Below, piece by piece: positions 34,675 to 43,734 of a stretch of 64,000 nt of DNA. Source of the DNA: DATJGR01 sp963787045 (GTDB lineage Bacteria > Pseudomonadota > Gammaproteobacteria > Pseudomonadales > Azotimanducaceae); assembly GCA_963787045.1 (NCBI GenBank), contig CAWBBR010000005.1, forward strand, positions 62,001 through 126,000, given 5' to 3'. Position numbers and translations under genes: made by a program. The notes beneath the pieces were generated by a model. That model made no database searches. It was not told where the DNA came from and saw only the letters and a program-made list of their open reading frames with translations. Positions within the stretch are counted from its first letter, which is position 1. Each line of letters starts with the position of its first letter.

Positions 34675-35088
34675 ATGAAGTGGACGTGTGAAGAAGACGG
34701 CACCTACGACGGCGGGAAGCAATGGGCCTTCGAGGTGAGAGCGGGAGACATCAGCGTCAGCCGACGGTTTCCGTTGCCGTTGAGTCGCGTCGAAGCTGAG
34801 CAAGAGATTGCGAAGATCGCGCCGTCTTGTTCCAAGTCGTCGAGACTTGGTTGGACTAGCGACGCCCGGCGTGTGATCGAATGCGGCGCTTTCTCCATCG
34901 AAAGCGTTCAACAGTGTGATCACCGATTTCCCCGGGGCAGGTATGATGCAAACGTCTCGATAAACTCGATGAGGGAATATCATGACGATTCACAGTATCA
35001 GACGCGCCGTCCTGGCGATTTCATGGGTAGCCTCGATGGCGGGCAGCGGGCTGGCGATGGCCCAGGAAACCTACCCTGGCGACGCTGA
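34675..35088 (+). CDS. Doubtful ORF, N-terminal part possibly coding
   Basis: 137 residues from ATG 34675, without a clear ribosome site. The first about 50 residues (MKWTCEEDGTYDGGKQWAFE, EAEQEIAKIA) look protein-like; the rest is low quality and overlaps the better gene starting at 34982. Either a short real gene with a damaged end or chance. No family recognised. Confidence 0.25.
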   Translation: MKWTCEEDGTYDGGKQWAFEVRAGDISVSRRFPLPLSRVEAEQEIAKIAPSCSKSSRLGWTSDARRVIECGAFSIESVQQCDHRFPRGRYDANVSINSMREYHDDSQYQTRRPGDFMGSLDGGQRAGDGPGNLPWRR

Positions 35089-35318
35089 TTCGGGTGCCAT
35101 GGCGGCAGACCTGATCTTCGTGCGCCCCGTCGCGCTCGTGAGCTCCGTGCGTTGGTGCGGCGATTTTCGTGGTGACCCTGCCATTCACCCTGCCCACCCA
35201 GAGCGCCGAGGAGGCGGGGAGAGTGCTCGTATCCAGCCCTTTGGAATACACCTTCAACCGTCCCCTCGGAGATTTCGATCATTGCGGCGCCGAGCGCCAC
35301 GCTTGTGGAGGCGGCTGA
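34982..35318 (+). CDS. Conserved small membrane protein (reading frame broken once)
   Basis: ATG 34982 follows GAGGGA by 7 bases. The signal-like segment RRAVLAISWVASMAGSGLAMA is followed by ADLIFVRPVALVS; then the frame switches at about the doubled T at 35152-35153 to AAIFVVTLPFTLP and EYTFNRPLGDFDHC, ending at TGA 35318. The span of 337 bases is one over a multiple of three, so one extra base explains it and gives about 111 residues. The pattern D(L)..VRP..L... VVTLPFTLP ... YTFNRPLGD is a family I recall from other proteobacteria with no known function. Confidence 0.6.
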
Positions 35319-35636
35319 GTTTCGGATTGCGACTCCCGCCCCTCCTTTATCGATGGGTGTACTGCAACCCTGGAGGATGCTTGGTGCTTCGGCGGCGCGC
35401 CGAGTTTCCCGCCAAGTCCCTCTTGGATGCCTGCAACCACGTAGACGCACCGCGTAGCCGGACTCAGTGACGCTGCGAGTTTATCGTTAGTCGGCACCGC
35501 GAAACTGACAGTGAGACGACCACCGAACGGACTCGGCTCGCCGCCGTCAGCGGTTTGCGTGAGCCACGGCGCGCTCAATCGCAACACTGGTTTCATGTAG
35601 TACATTGCCGGAGTCACTTCGGTCTTGACGATTCGG
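35319..35636. other. 318-base stretch without a convincing gene
   Basis: The minus strand carries an open frame, 35279-35596 (MKPVLRLSAPWLTQ, then GGRLTVSFAVPTNDKLA), but it overlaps the previous gene, has no ribosome site I can accept and no recognisable domain. I leave it as a possible remnant. No RNA motif seen. Confidence 0.4.
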
Positions 35637-37475
35637 ATGAAACGCGTCCATTTGTTTCAGGAACGCGATCTGCGTGCACTCGGCGTGATCTTGCCGTTTC
35701 TGACGCGCTATCGGTGGCAGGTGGCCGCTGCGTTTCTCTGCCTGCTCGGGATCACCGCCACGACACTGATCGTCCCGATCTTGATGAAGTGGATTGTCGA
35801 TTCACTGTCGACGTCGGGTGCAGGCAAAGGTGCACACGTGCTGGCTGTGCCGATGGGATTGCTGCTCGGCTACGGGCTCGTCCGCTTCGCGAGCGTCGCA
35901 TTTCGGGAGTTGCGTGCGACCGTGTTCGGTCGTGTTTCGGTGCGCGCGATGCGGCGTCTGTCGCTCCGCTTGCTGACGCACTTGCATTCGCTCGATCTCG
36001 AATATCACCTCGGTCGCCGCACCGGCGCGATCGCACGCGATCTCGACCGCGGCGTGGACGGCATCGAATCCCTGCTTCGGCTCGTCGTGTTCTCGATACT
36101 GCCCGATGTGTTGCAGGTGATAGGCGTGACCGCCGTTCTGCTGTACGCCTACGACGCGTACTTCGCCGCGATCACATTTGGTTCGGTGGCGCTGTACTCG
36201 ATCTATACCGTGTACGTTACGGAATGGCGCACGCCGATCATCCGCGCATCGAACGAAGCGAACTCTCGTGCGAACAACCGTGCCGTCGACAGCCTGATCA
36301 ACTACGAAACGGTCAAACACTTCAACAACGAACGGCTCGAAGCCGAACTCTACGACACGGAACTGAAGGAGTGGGAGCGGTGGCGCCGACGCAACCGCTA
36401 TTCGCTCGCCGCGCTCAACACCGGGCAGTCGTTCTTCACGACGTTCGGAATCACCGCGATGATGGTGCTCGCCGCGCAGCATGTCGTCGACGGCACGATG
36501 ACTATCGGCGATCTCGTGCTGATCAACTCTTACGCATCCACCGTGTTCATGCAGATCAACAATCTCGGCGGCACCTACCGCGAATTCAAAGGCGCGCTCA
36601 CGGACATCGAACGGATGTTCGACATCATGGATCTGTCACCCCGGGTGACGGATCTGCCCGGCGCCGTCGTGCTGCCCGTCGGCAACGGACCGATCGAGTT
36701 CGAGCACGTATCGTTTGCATACCACCCCGCACGCCCGATCCTGCGCGATGTTTCGTTCGTCGTGAGACCGGGCGAGAAGGTGGCTGTGGTCGGCCCATCC
36801 GGCGCGGGCAAGTCGACGATCGCGCGTCTGCTGTTCCGTTTCTACGATCCGAGCCACGGGCGCGTATGCGTGAATGGCGCCGACGTGAAGGGCGTGATGC
36901 TCGAAAGCCTGCGTTCAGCGATCGGCATCGTTCCGCAAGACACGACGCTCTTCAACTCGACGCTTTACGACAACATTGCATACGGCGACCCCGATGCTGG
37001 TGAAGCAGAGGTCCGGCGGGCAGCGAACCTCGCACACCTCGACGGTCTCATTACGCGCTTGCCGGATGGTTACGACACACTGGTCGGGGAGCGCGGGCTC
37101 AAACTGTCGGGCGGCGAGAAGCAACGCGTTGCGATCGCGCGCGCGGTCATGAAGCGGCCCGCGTTCCTCGTGTTCGACGAAGCCACCTCGTCCCTCGATT
37201 CGAATTCGGAGCTCGCGATCCTCTCCGCGCTGAACAAGGTGGCTGAGGGGCGCACGACGCTCGCGATCGCGCACCGGTTGTCCACGGTCGCCGACGCCGA
37301 CCGGATCATCGTGCTCGATGACGGCCGCATCGTGGAGGAGGGTACTCACGCGAGTCTGTTGCGGCGCGGCGGCTTGTATCGGCAACTGTGGGACCTACAG
37401 GTGGCGGAAGCCGTCGATGCGCCGGTGCATTTGCGTGCGTCAGGCGCGACAGTCTGGCCGATCAACCTGAGTTGA
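35637..37475 (+). CDS. ABC exporter of the ATM1/HMT1 type (fused permease-ATPase)
   Basis: 612 residues from ATG 35637; a TTG at 35625 is an alternative. Six transmembrane helices fill the first about 320 residues, with the family block NYETVKHFNNERLEAELYD. The ATPase has Walker A GPSGAGKST, signature LSGGEKQRVAIARA, Walker B FLVFDEATSSLD and H-loop AIAHRLST. Homology to mitochondrial ATM1 and bacterial relatives suggests export of glutathione-linked or sulfur/metal compounds from the cytosol. The last residues overlap the convergent gene by 14 bases. Confidence 0.92.
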   Translation: MKRVHLFQERDLRALGVILPFLTRYRWQVAAAFLCLLGITATTLIVPILMKWIVDSLSTSGAGKGAHVLAVPMGLLLGYGLVRFASVAFRELRATVFGRVSVRAMRRLSLRLLTHLHSLDLEYHLGRRTGAIARDLDRGVDGIESLLRLVVFSILPDVLQVIGVTAVLLYAYDAYFAAITFGSVALYSIYTVYVTEWRTPIIRASNEANSRANNRAVDSLINYETVKHFNNERLEAELYDTELKEWERWRRRNRYSLAALNTGQSFFTTFGITAMMVLAAQHVVDGTMTIGDLVLINSYASTVFMQINNLGGTYREFKGALTDIERMFDIMDLSPRVTDLPGAVVLPVGNGPIEFEHVSFAYHPARPILRDVSFVVRPGEKVAVVGPSGAGKSTIARLLFRFYDPSHGRVCVNGADVKGVMLESLRSAIGIVPQDTTLFNSTLYDNIAYGDPDAGEAEVRRAANLAHLDGLITRLPDGYDTLVGERGLKLSGGEKQRVAIARAVMKRPAFLVFDEATSSLDSNSELAILSALNKVAEGRTTLAIAHRLSTVADADRIIVLDDGRIVEEGTHASLLRRGGLYRQLWDLQVAEAVDAPVHLRASGATVWPINLS

Positions 37476-38247
37476 AATCGACACGAACTGCTGTCCAACG
37501 AGACTCGCCTAGCGAGCGCCGGTCCGCAATCGTCACGCGCGCCTTCGCAAGTTGCTTGCGCAACTCGGGGACCGCACCGGCAGTAGTGGGGTTTGCCGCC
37601 AGCTTGGTCAGCATCAGATCGACTGCGTCGAGGCCGAGATTCGTGCCGAAGCGTGCCGATACCTGCCCGAGCGCACTTCGGAACGCGGGATCTGCCTCCA
37701 GTTCGGTTTCACCCAACGCCTGCGCCTTAGCGATAACGTCGGAAAGGACCACGACCGCACGCTTGGCGTTGGCGGGTGAGGTCAGGGTCTGCGATCCGGC
37801 AAACTGCGCGACTTCTGGGAGGCTCGCGGCGAAGCGTTGCAGCGCCGCGGCCTGCGCTGCATTGCGCGGATGGTCCTGGTGCATGATCGCCTGCGCTGCG
37901 CCCATGATCGCGAACGGCGCCATCGCGGTGTGGGTCAAGACCGGCACGCCGGTCAGAACGCCCGCGAGCGGAAGGCTGATCAACGCCAGCCCGCCCAAGG
38001 CGTGCACCAGGTGCAACGCCTTGCCCTCAATTGCAAACACGACACGTACGAGATCGCGCACCGGTGCGAAGCCGAAGATTGCCGCCGCGACGAGACTCGC
38101 GAGCGAGGCGTCCGACTGGCCGTGAATCTTGAAGTGTTCGTACGCGACGAAGCAGCCGACGGCGATCAATAGGAACGCGCCGTGGAGAAGGATCCTCGCT
38201 GCAATCGCCCCGAGCGAAGCGCGAGGTGCGCTTGGGTTCTGCGCCAT
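37462..38247 (-). CDS. Hypothetical membrane protein
   Basis: 261 residues from ATG 38247. Two or three hydrophobic segments (ILLHGAFLLIAVGCFVAY, LASLVAAAIFGFAPV, ALISLPLAGVLTGVPVL) are followed by a soluble C-terminal half of helices (ALQRFAASLPEVAQF, VVLSDVIAKAQALGE, LDAVDLMLTKLA). No family recognised. It lies downstream of the selenocysteine tRNA on the same strand, and could be co-transcribed, but nothing ties it to selenium. Confidence 0.65.
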   Translation of the reverse strand: MAQNPSAPRASLGAIAARILLHGAFLLIAVGCFVAYEHFKIHGQSDASLASLVAAAIFGFAPVRDLVRVVFAIEGKALHLVHALGGLALISLPLAGVLTGVPVLTHTAMAPFAIMGAAQAIMHQDHPRNAAQAAALQRFAASLPEVAQFAGSQTLTSPANAKRAVVVLSDVIAKAQALGETELEADPAFRSALGQVSARFGTNLGLDAVDLMLTKLAANPTTAGAVPELRKQLAKARVTIADRRSLGESRWTAVRVDFNSG

Positions 38248-38391
38248 GAGTTGTGCTGGATCTTGCACCGTACTCCTCACATCACATCGCAATCGCGCCG
38301 TCGAATATTACGGACGCGATTCGGTTCGAGGGGGTGATTGTTGGGCTATCGAATGATGCCACCCAACTCATTGACTCAAAGGACCATCCTG

Positions 38392-38481
38392 CGGAAGAGG
38401 CAGGAGTCGAACCCACCAGACGCGGTCACGCGTCTCGACGGCTTTGAAGGCCGCGCGCCCCGCCGGGGACGATGCTCTTCC
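38392..38481 (-). tRNA. selC: tRNA-Sec (selenocysteine), anticodon TCA
   Basis: 90 bases without an encoded CCA. The reading starts GGAAGAGCATCGTCCCC, the anticodon loop is CTTCAAA with TCA, the long variable arm is a 7-bp hairpin (AGACGCG/CGCGTCT), and the T arm is TTCGACT with an extended D stem: the layout of E. coli selC. The acceptor stem pairs only 7 bp (GGAAGAG/CTCTTCC), and the T stem has two wobble pairs, so acceptor plus T stem is 12 bp where 13 is normal. It follows selB by 12 bases on the same strand. Confidence 0.92.
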
Positions 38482-38493
38482 AAGGGAAATATA

Positions 38494-40389
38494 TCACGCG
38501 CGATTCACGGTCGACGGGTTGCCGACGATCCGCCGAACGTCGCCGTAGCGGCGTGTGAATCCGCAACGGTCGAAGTATTCGAGCACGTCGATGGCGAGGT
38601 TGCGGCCGATTGCCGCGGCGTCCCGGAAATCCCTCGCCGTAAATCCGCCCGGGTGCAATTCGGCGAGTCGTTGGGCGGTCGCGACGAATGCTCCCAGCTG
38701 ATCGGGCAGCAGCACCCGATGATCGCCCGCGCGAGTCAGAAAGCCGAGCTTCGCCAAGCGGCTGATGAGTGAGTCGAGCGAACGCAGCGGGACGCCCAAC
38801 GATTTCGCGAGGTCGCCGATGCTGGGCGGCTGATCGGCGTCGCGGATCGCCGCTTGTATCTTCTTGAACAGGGCTGCTTCTTCAGGCGGCAGCGCCGCAC
38901 GGTGGTTCGGTGCGTGAAAGTGGCCGCCCGTTTCCGCAATGGTTCCATCGGCGACGAGCGCGGCCAACGCCTCGTCCAGCCACTGTTTGGGCACGACGCC
39001 AGTGCGGCGGATCTGATCGGCCTTCAATCCCTGGCTGTGCGGCGCGGCCTTGTGATACGCGCCGATCTGCGCAGTGAGCGACTCCAAGGCGGCGGACCAT
39101 TTGGCTTTCGACGCCGCGACGGGGTGTGTATCGCGCACCAGCGACACGTGATTGATTTCGGCGAGCATGTTGCGGAACGCCGCGTCCGTCAGGTTGCGGA
39201 CGCGCCGAAACGCGTCGATGTCTACGTCTTCCAGTTCGATGAGACGGCGCATCACGAGCGCTGCGTCGCCGTCACGCTTCGCCTCGAGACACGCGAGCCG
39301 CTTGGCGGCACGCCGCGCCTTCTCTGGCGGTGCGGTATCGATCACGCGACCTCCGCCGATGGTGTGTTCCATCGCGTGATCGCGCAGCACCAGCCGGTCG
39401 CCGTACTTCGGATGCAGCGGGGTCGCGAGCACGAGTTCGATCAGTGCGGACTGACCCGCCGTGAGCGGCGCAGATTCGAGCAGCGCAACGTGGCCCTCCG
39501 TATGACTCGCCGCGTGATAGACGTGCACCGGCAGCCAGTGCCTCACGCTGCGCGGGAAGTCGGTCAGCACCTGCAGGTCCACGACGACGCTGCGCGTGGG
39601 AGCGAACGTTGTCGTCGCCACCAGCCAGTCGCCGCGTCCGACCTGGTCCAGTGAAATGCCCGCGAGACCGATCGCACATCGATCGCCGGCCACGGCGCGA
39701 TCGGCGGCGCGATCCGAAACGCGCAGCGATCGCACGCGCGCCGCCAGACCTCGGGGCGCCACCGTGACGTCTGTTCCTTTCTCGACGACGCCCGAGTGAA
39801 TCGTGCCGGTCACGACGACGCCCACACCGTTGATGACGAATGCCCGATCGATGGCGAGGCGGAACTCCTGCTCCAGCTGGACCTCGGACGCCGATGGCGC
39901 CGCAGACGCAATGTGCTGACGCAGCGCATCGAGGCCGGTGCCGTCGACGCACGATGTCCCAACGACCCCACTGAGCTGCAATCCGGATTCGCGCGCCAGC
40001 GCCGCCACCGCGCTGCGCACATCTTCCAGGCGTTCTGGCTCCACACAGTCGGACTTGGTCACCGCGGCGACGCCGCGTGTGACTCCGAGCAGACGTAGCA
40101 GCGCGAGATGCTCCAACGTTTGCGGCATCGGGCCGTCGTCTGCGGCCACCACCAGCAGCGCGTGCTGATGCGCGGCGACGCCCGCGACCATGTTGTGTAT
40201 GAAGCGGTGATGGCCCGGTACGTCGACGAAGCCGATCCGGCGACCCGCGATATCGGTGTAGGAGAAACCGAGGTCGATCGTGAGTCCGCGGCGTCGTTCC
40301 TCGGCGAGCGTGTCGGTGTTTACGCCCGTCAGCGCCTCGACCAGGCTGGTTTTGCCGTGGTCGACGTGGCCTGCGAGCGTGACGATCAT
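38494..40389 (-). CDS. selB: Selenocysteine-specific translation elongation factor SelB
   Basis: 631 residues, the usual SelB size. The GTPase domain has GHVDHGKTSL (P-loop), DVPGHHRFIHNM (G3) and TKSD (G4), with EERRRGLTIDLGF switch I. EF-Tu-like domains 2 and 3 follow, then four winged-helix domains from about residue 370 that bind the SECIS hairpin of selenoprotein mRNAs. It brings Sec-tRNA-Sec to UGA codons. It starts 3 bases after the selA stop. Confidence 0.96.
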   Translation of the reverse strand: MIVTLAGHVDHGKTSLVEALTGVNTDTLAEERRRGLTIDLGFSYTDIAGRRIGFVDVPGHHRFIHNMVAGVAAHQHALLVVAADDGPMPQTLEHLALLRLLGVTRGVAAVTKSDCVEPERLEDVRSAVAALARESGLQLSGVVGTSCVDGTGLDALRQHIASAAPSASEVQLEQEFRLAIDRAFVINGVGVVVTGTIHSGVVEKGTDVTVAPRGLAARVRSLRVSDRAADRAVAGDRCAIGLAGISLDQVGRGDWLVATTTFAPTRSVVVDLQVLTDFPRSVRHWLPVHVYHAASHTEGHVALLESAPLTAGQSALIELVLATPLHPKYGDRLVLRDHAMEHTIGGGRVIDTAPPEKARRAAKRLACLEAKRDGDAALVMRRLIELEDVDIDAFRRVRNLTDAAFRNMLAEINHVSLVRDTHPVAASKAKWSAALESLTAQIGAYHKAAPHSQGLKADQIRRTGVVPKQWLDEALAALVADGTIAETGGHFHAPNHRAALPPEEAALFKKIQAAIRDADQPPSIGDLAKSLGVPLRSLDSLISRLAKLGFLTRAGDHRVLLPDQLGAFVATAQRLAELHPGGFTARDFRDAAAIGRNLAIDVLEYFDRCGFTRRYGDVRRIVGNPSTVNRA

Positions 40390-40392
40390 GCG

Positions 40393-41764
40393 TCAGAGTC
40401 CATCGAGTGAAACGCACAACGCATCGGCGTCGTCGATCGCGCGTACGTCCAACCACAGTGCGCCGTTGTGAACGCGGCCGATTACCGGTGTCTCCAGTTG
40501 GCGCAGCCGTTCTGCCAACGCGGTTATGTCGCGATCCGACTCGGCCGTAACCGACACGGCCATGCTCGGAAGCGTTTTCTCCGGCAACGCGCCGCTACCG
40601 ATCTGACACTCGCTGGCGGTCGCGACGATCGAATAGTTCGATCGGAGTCGCGCGCGCAGCACTGTCGCGATGCGTTGTGCGAGCAACGATCAGGTGTGCG
40701 ACAGGGCGCGTCAACGTCGCAAGCAACGGCAATTCGTCTGCGAGCCGCTCGGGATCCTGATACAGACGCAGTGTGTGATGCAGGATCGCCAACGTGATCT
40801 TGTCGCAGCGCAATGCGCGTTTCAGCGGATTGCGGTTGAGCCGCTCGATCAGATCGCGTCGGCCGACTATCAATCCGGCCTGTACCGAACCGAGCAATTT
40901 ATCGCCGCTGAACGTGACGAGATCGGCGCCCTCGGCAAGCGTCTCGCGCACCGTCGGTTCGTGCGGCAGACCGAAGCGTTCGAGGTCCACCAATGCGCCG
41001 CTGCCGAGGTCGACGACCAACGGCAGGTTTTTGGCGCGCGCAAGCGTGGCGAGTTCCGGCGTTTCGACGTCGTTGGTGAATCCGACGATGCGGTAATTGC
41101 TGGGATGCACTTTGAGCAGCATTGCAGACGTTGCATCGATGGCCCGTTCGAAGTCCCGCAAATGAGTGCGATTGGTGGTGCCGACCTCGCGAATGTTGCA
41201 GCCCGAACGCTCGATGAGATCCGGCAGCCGGAAGCTGCCGCCGATTTCGATGAGCTCGCCGCGCGACACCGGCACCGATCTCCCGAGGCCGAGCGTATTC
41301 AGCACCAGCAGCAGTGCGGCGGCGTTGTTGTTGACGACGGTCGCCGCTTCACCGCCGGTCAGCGCGCACAACATCGGTTCGACCGCCGAATCGCGCTCGC
41401 CGCGACGGCCCTGGCCGAGGTCGTATTCGAGCGTCACCGGATTGACGGCGGCTTCGACGCCTGCCTGTGCCATCGCACGGCTGATCTGGGCGCGACCGAG
41501 GTTCGTGTGGATGATCGTGCCGGTCATGTTGAACACGTTTCGAAGCCCAGGACCAACGCGATCGTTGAGGCGCTGCTCCACAGCCTCCCGATAGAGTTCG
41601 GCGGCGGTCGCCCACGCCGGCGGTGCCACCTCACGGCGGATCTGCTGCTGTAGTTCTCGCACTGTTTCCTTTACCAGCTCCACTCCATAGCGCCCCACGG
41701 CGTCGGCGAGCGCGGCGTGTCGGATGATCCGGTCGACGCTCGGAAGCCGGGCGTGTGCCGACAT
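40393..41764 (-). CDS. selA: L-seryl-tRNA(Sec) selenium transferase SelA (reading frame broken once near the C-terminus)
   Basis: The start is ATG 41764, four codons inside the open frame (a TTG at 41776 also reads). The PLP-dependent transferase core has NMTGTIIHTNLGRA, NNNAAALLLVL, GSFRLPDLIERSG and the PLP lysine in SGDKLLGSVQAG. It converts Ser-tRNA-Sec to Sec-tRNA-Sec using selenophosphate. The frame is lost at the doubled A at 40685-40686 (TT on the coding strand); the C-terminal AQRIATVLRARL continues in the next frame to TGA at 40393. The span of 1372 bases is one over a multiple of three, so the repaired protein is 456 residues. Confidence 0.92.
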
Positions 41765-41859
41765 GGGTGATTCCAAGGGAAAACGTATGCCCCGTAGTCT
41801 ACTCGCAACCCCGATTTGGCGAAGGTAGTATCCGACCGGCCACCGCCGGGAGTATCGAA

Positions 41860-43554
41860 ATGACCAAGGAATTGAGCTATGCGTCCGGGCCGGCCGACAC
41901 CGGGCTGCTCGGCATCACGATTGGCGACATGCTCGATGCAACGGTCGCGAAGCACGGCGCTAACGAGGCACTGGTGGCGCGGCATCAGGGGATTCGGTGG
42001 ACCTATGCAGAGTTCGGGCGCCGCGTCGACGAGCTGGCGCGTGCGCTGATGGCGCTTGGGGTCGAGAAAGGAGAGCGGGTCGGAATCTGGTCGACGAATC
42101 GCGCCGAATGGGCGCTGACGCAGTTCGCAACGAGCAAACTCGGCGCGATCCTCGTGAACGTGAACCCGAGTTATCAGGCTTCGGAACTGGAATATGCGCT
42201 GAATCAGTCGGGTTGCCGTTATCTGATCCTGACCGACGTGTTCAAGACGACCGACTACAACCAGATTCTGGAGAGCATCGCGCCCGAAATTCGTACCGGC
42301 GTAGCCGGGGCGCTGAAACTCGCGCGCGTGCCGCAACTCGAAGTGGTGATCACACTCGGGAATCCGCGCCGAGGCATGCTCTCGTGGGCAGACGTGCTCG
42401 CCCGCGCCGGCGAGGTTTCCGCCGATGCGCTTGCACAACGCCAGCACGCACTGAGTTTCGATGATCCGATCAACATCCAATACACCAGCGGCACCACGGG
42501 CTTTCCGAAGGGCGCGACTCTCAGCCACCACAACATCCTGAACAACGGCTACTTCGTCGCGCGGCTGATGAATTTCAGCCACAAGGATCGTCTGGTGATC
42601 CCCGTGCCGCTATACCACTGCTTCGGCATGGTGATGGGGAACCTGGGGTGCGTGACGCACGGTGCGACCATGATCTATCCCGAACAGGCGTTCGATGCAG
42701 AAGCGGTTCTTCGGGCGGTCGCGGAGGAACGCGCCACGGCGCTTTATGGCGTGCCGACGATGTTCATTGCCGAACTGGCGCTGGCGAACTTCGCCGACTT
42801 CGATCTTCGCTCGTTGCGCACCGGCATCATGGCCGGCGCGCCGTGTCCGGTGGAGGTCATGCGTAAAGTGCAGTCGCTGATGAACATGCGCGAAGTGGCG
42901 ATCGGTTACGGCATGACCGAGACCAGCCCGGTCTCCACGCAAACCCGCATCGGCGCGCCCCTCGAGAAACAGGTCAGCACGGTCGGACAGGTGCATCCGC
43001 ACGTAGAGATCAAGGTGGTCGATGCCGAGACCGGACAGACGGTTCCGCGCGGAACGCTCGGCGAGTTCTGCACCCGCGGCTACAGCGTGATGTTGGGCTA
43101 TTGGAACAACGAGGCCGCCACCGCGTCCTCGATCGACACGGCGCATTGGATGCACACCGGCGATCTCGCGGTGATGGACGACGAGGGATACGTCAATATC
43201 GCGGGCCGCATCAAGGACATGATCATCCGCGGTGGAGAGAACGTGTACCCGCGCGAGATCGAAGAGTTCCTGTACCGGCATCCGAAGATCAAGGAAGTGC
43301 AGGTCATCGGTGTGCCGGATCCGAAGTTCGGCGAAGAATTGATGGCGTGGATTCAAACCGCCGACGGAGCGGCGCTGACCGAGGCCGAAGTGAAGGCGTT
43401 CTGCCAAGGACAGATCGCCCGCTACAAGGTGCCGCGCTACGTGAAATTCGTCGATTCGTTCCCGATGACCGTTACCGGCAAGATCCAGAAGTTCGTGATG
43501 CGCAAGCAGAGCATCGTTGAACTGGGGTTAGATGCCACTGTCCATACTGCATGA
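41860..43554 (+). CDS. AMP-binding acyl-CoA synthetase (ACSF2-like)
   Basis: 564 residues from ATG 41860, with GGGAG 8 bases upstream; the open frame extends back to 41755 only by chance. AMP-binding motif YTSGTTGFPKGATLSH, the hinge GYGMTETSP, the W.HTGD loop near 425 and the catalytic lysine at GKIQKF near the end are intact. The enzyme activates a fatty acid to its CoA ester via an acyl-adenylate. Length and motifs fit medium- or broad-range synthetases of the ACSF2/FadD3-like group; the natural substrate is not evident. Divergent from selA. Confidence 0.93.
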   Translation: MTKELSYASGPADTGLLGITIGDMLDATVAKHGANEALVARHQGIRWTYAEFGRRVDELARALMALGVEKGERVGIWSTNRAEWALTQFATSKLGAILVNVNPSYQASELEYALNQSGCRYLILTDVFKTTDYNQILESIAPEIRTGVAGALKLARVPQLEVVITLGNPRRGMLSWADVLARAGEVSADALAQRQHALSFDDPINIQYTSGTTGFPKGATLSHHNILNNGYFVARLMNFSHKDRLVIPVPLYHCFGMVMGNLGCVTHGATMIYPEQAFDAEAVLRAVAEERATALYGVPTMFIAELALANFADFDLRSLRTGIMAGAPCPVEVMRKVQSLMNMREVAIGYGMTETSPVSTQTRIGAPLEKQVSTVGQVHPHVEIKVVDAETGQTVPRGTLGEFCTRGYSVMLGYWNNEAATASSIDTAHWMHTGDLAVMDDEGYVNIAGRIKDMIIRGGENVYPREIEEFLYRHPKIKEVQVIGVPDPKFGEELMAWIQTADGAALTEAEVKAFCQGQIARYKVPRYVKFVDSFPMTVTGKIQKFVMRKQSIVELGLDATVHTA

Positions 43555-43603
43555 GTCAGGTAATTACCCGCCCGACGCTTATTCGAAAATAGTGTTGAAC
43601 AGA

Positions 43604-43670
43604 ATCGATTGAATCGATTAGAGTCGATCCCGTAATCGATTCAATCGGTTCAACCGGTTCAAGCGATTAC
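43604..43670. repeat. Seven degenerate 9-bp tandem repeats, AT-rich, upstream of the HTH-receiver gene
   Basis: Units read ATCGATTGA, ATCGATTAG, AGTCGATCC, a 4-base break, then ATCGATTCA, ATCGGTTCA, ACCGGTTCA, AGCGATTAC. The two halves are related as an approximate inverted repeat around the break. They lie 65 bases before the HTH-receiver start, in an otherwise GC-rich region, and could be binding sites for that regulator. Confidence 0.7.
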
Positions 43671-43734
43671 AGGTTTCAGCGTAGACAAGGTCTCGAAGAT
43701 CGCAAGGTCCGACGGACCAGAAGGCCAGAATCGC

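Noticed and set aside
43604..43670. A CRISPR-like array
   Set aside because: Repeat units are only 9 bp, have no spacers, and no cas genes are present.
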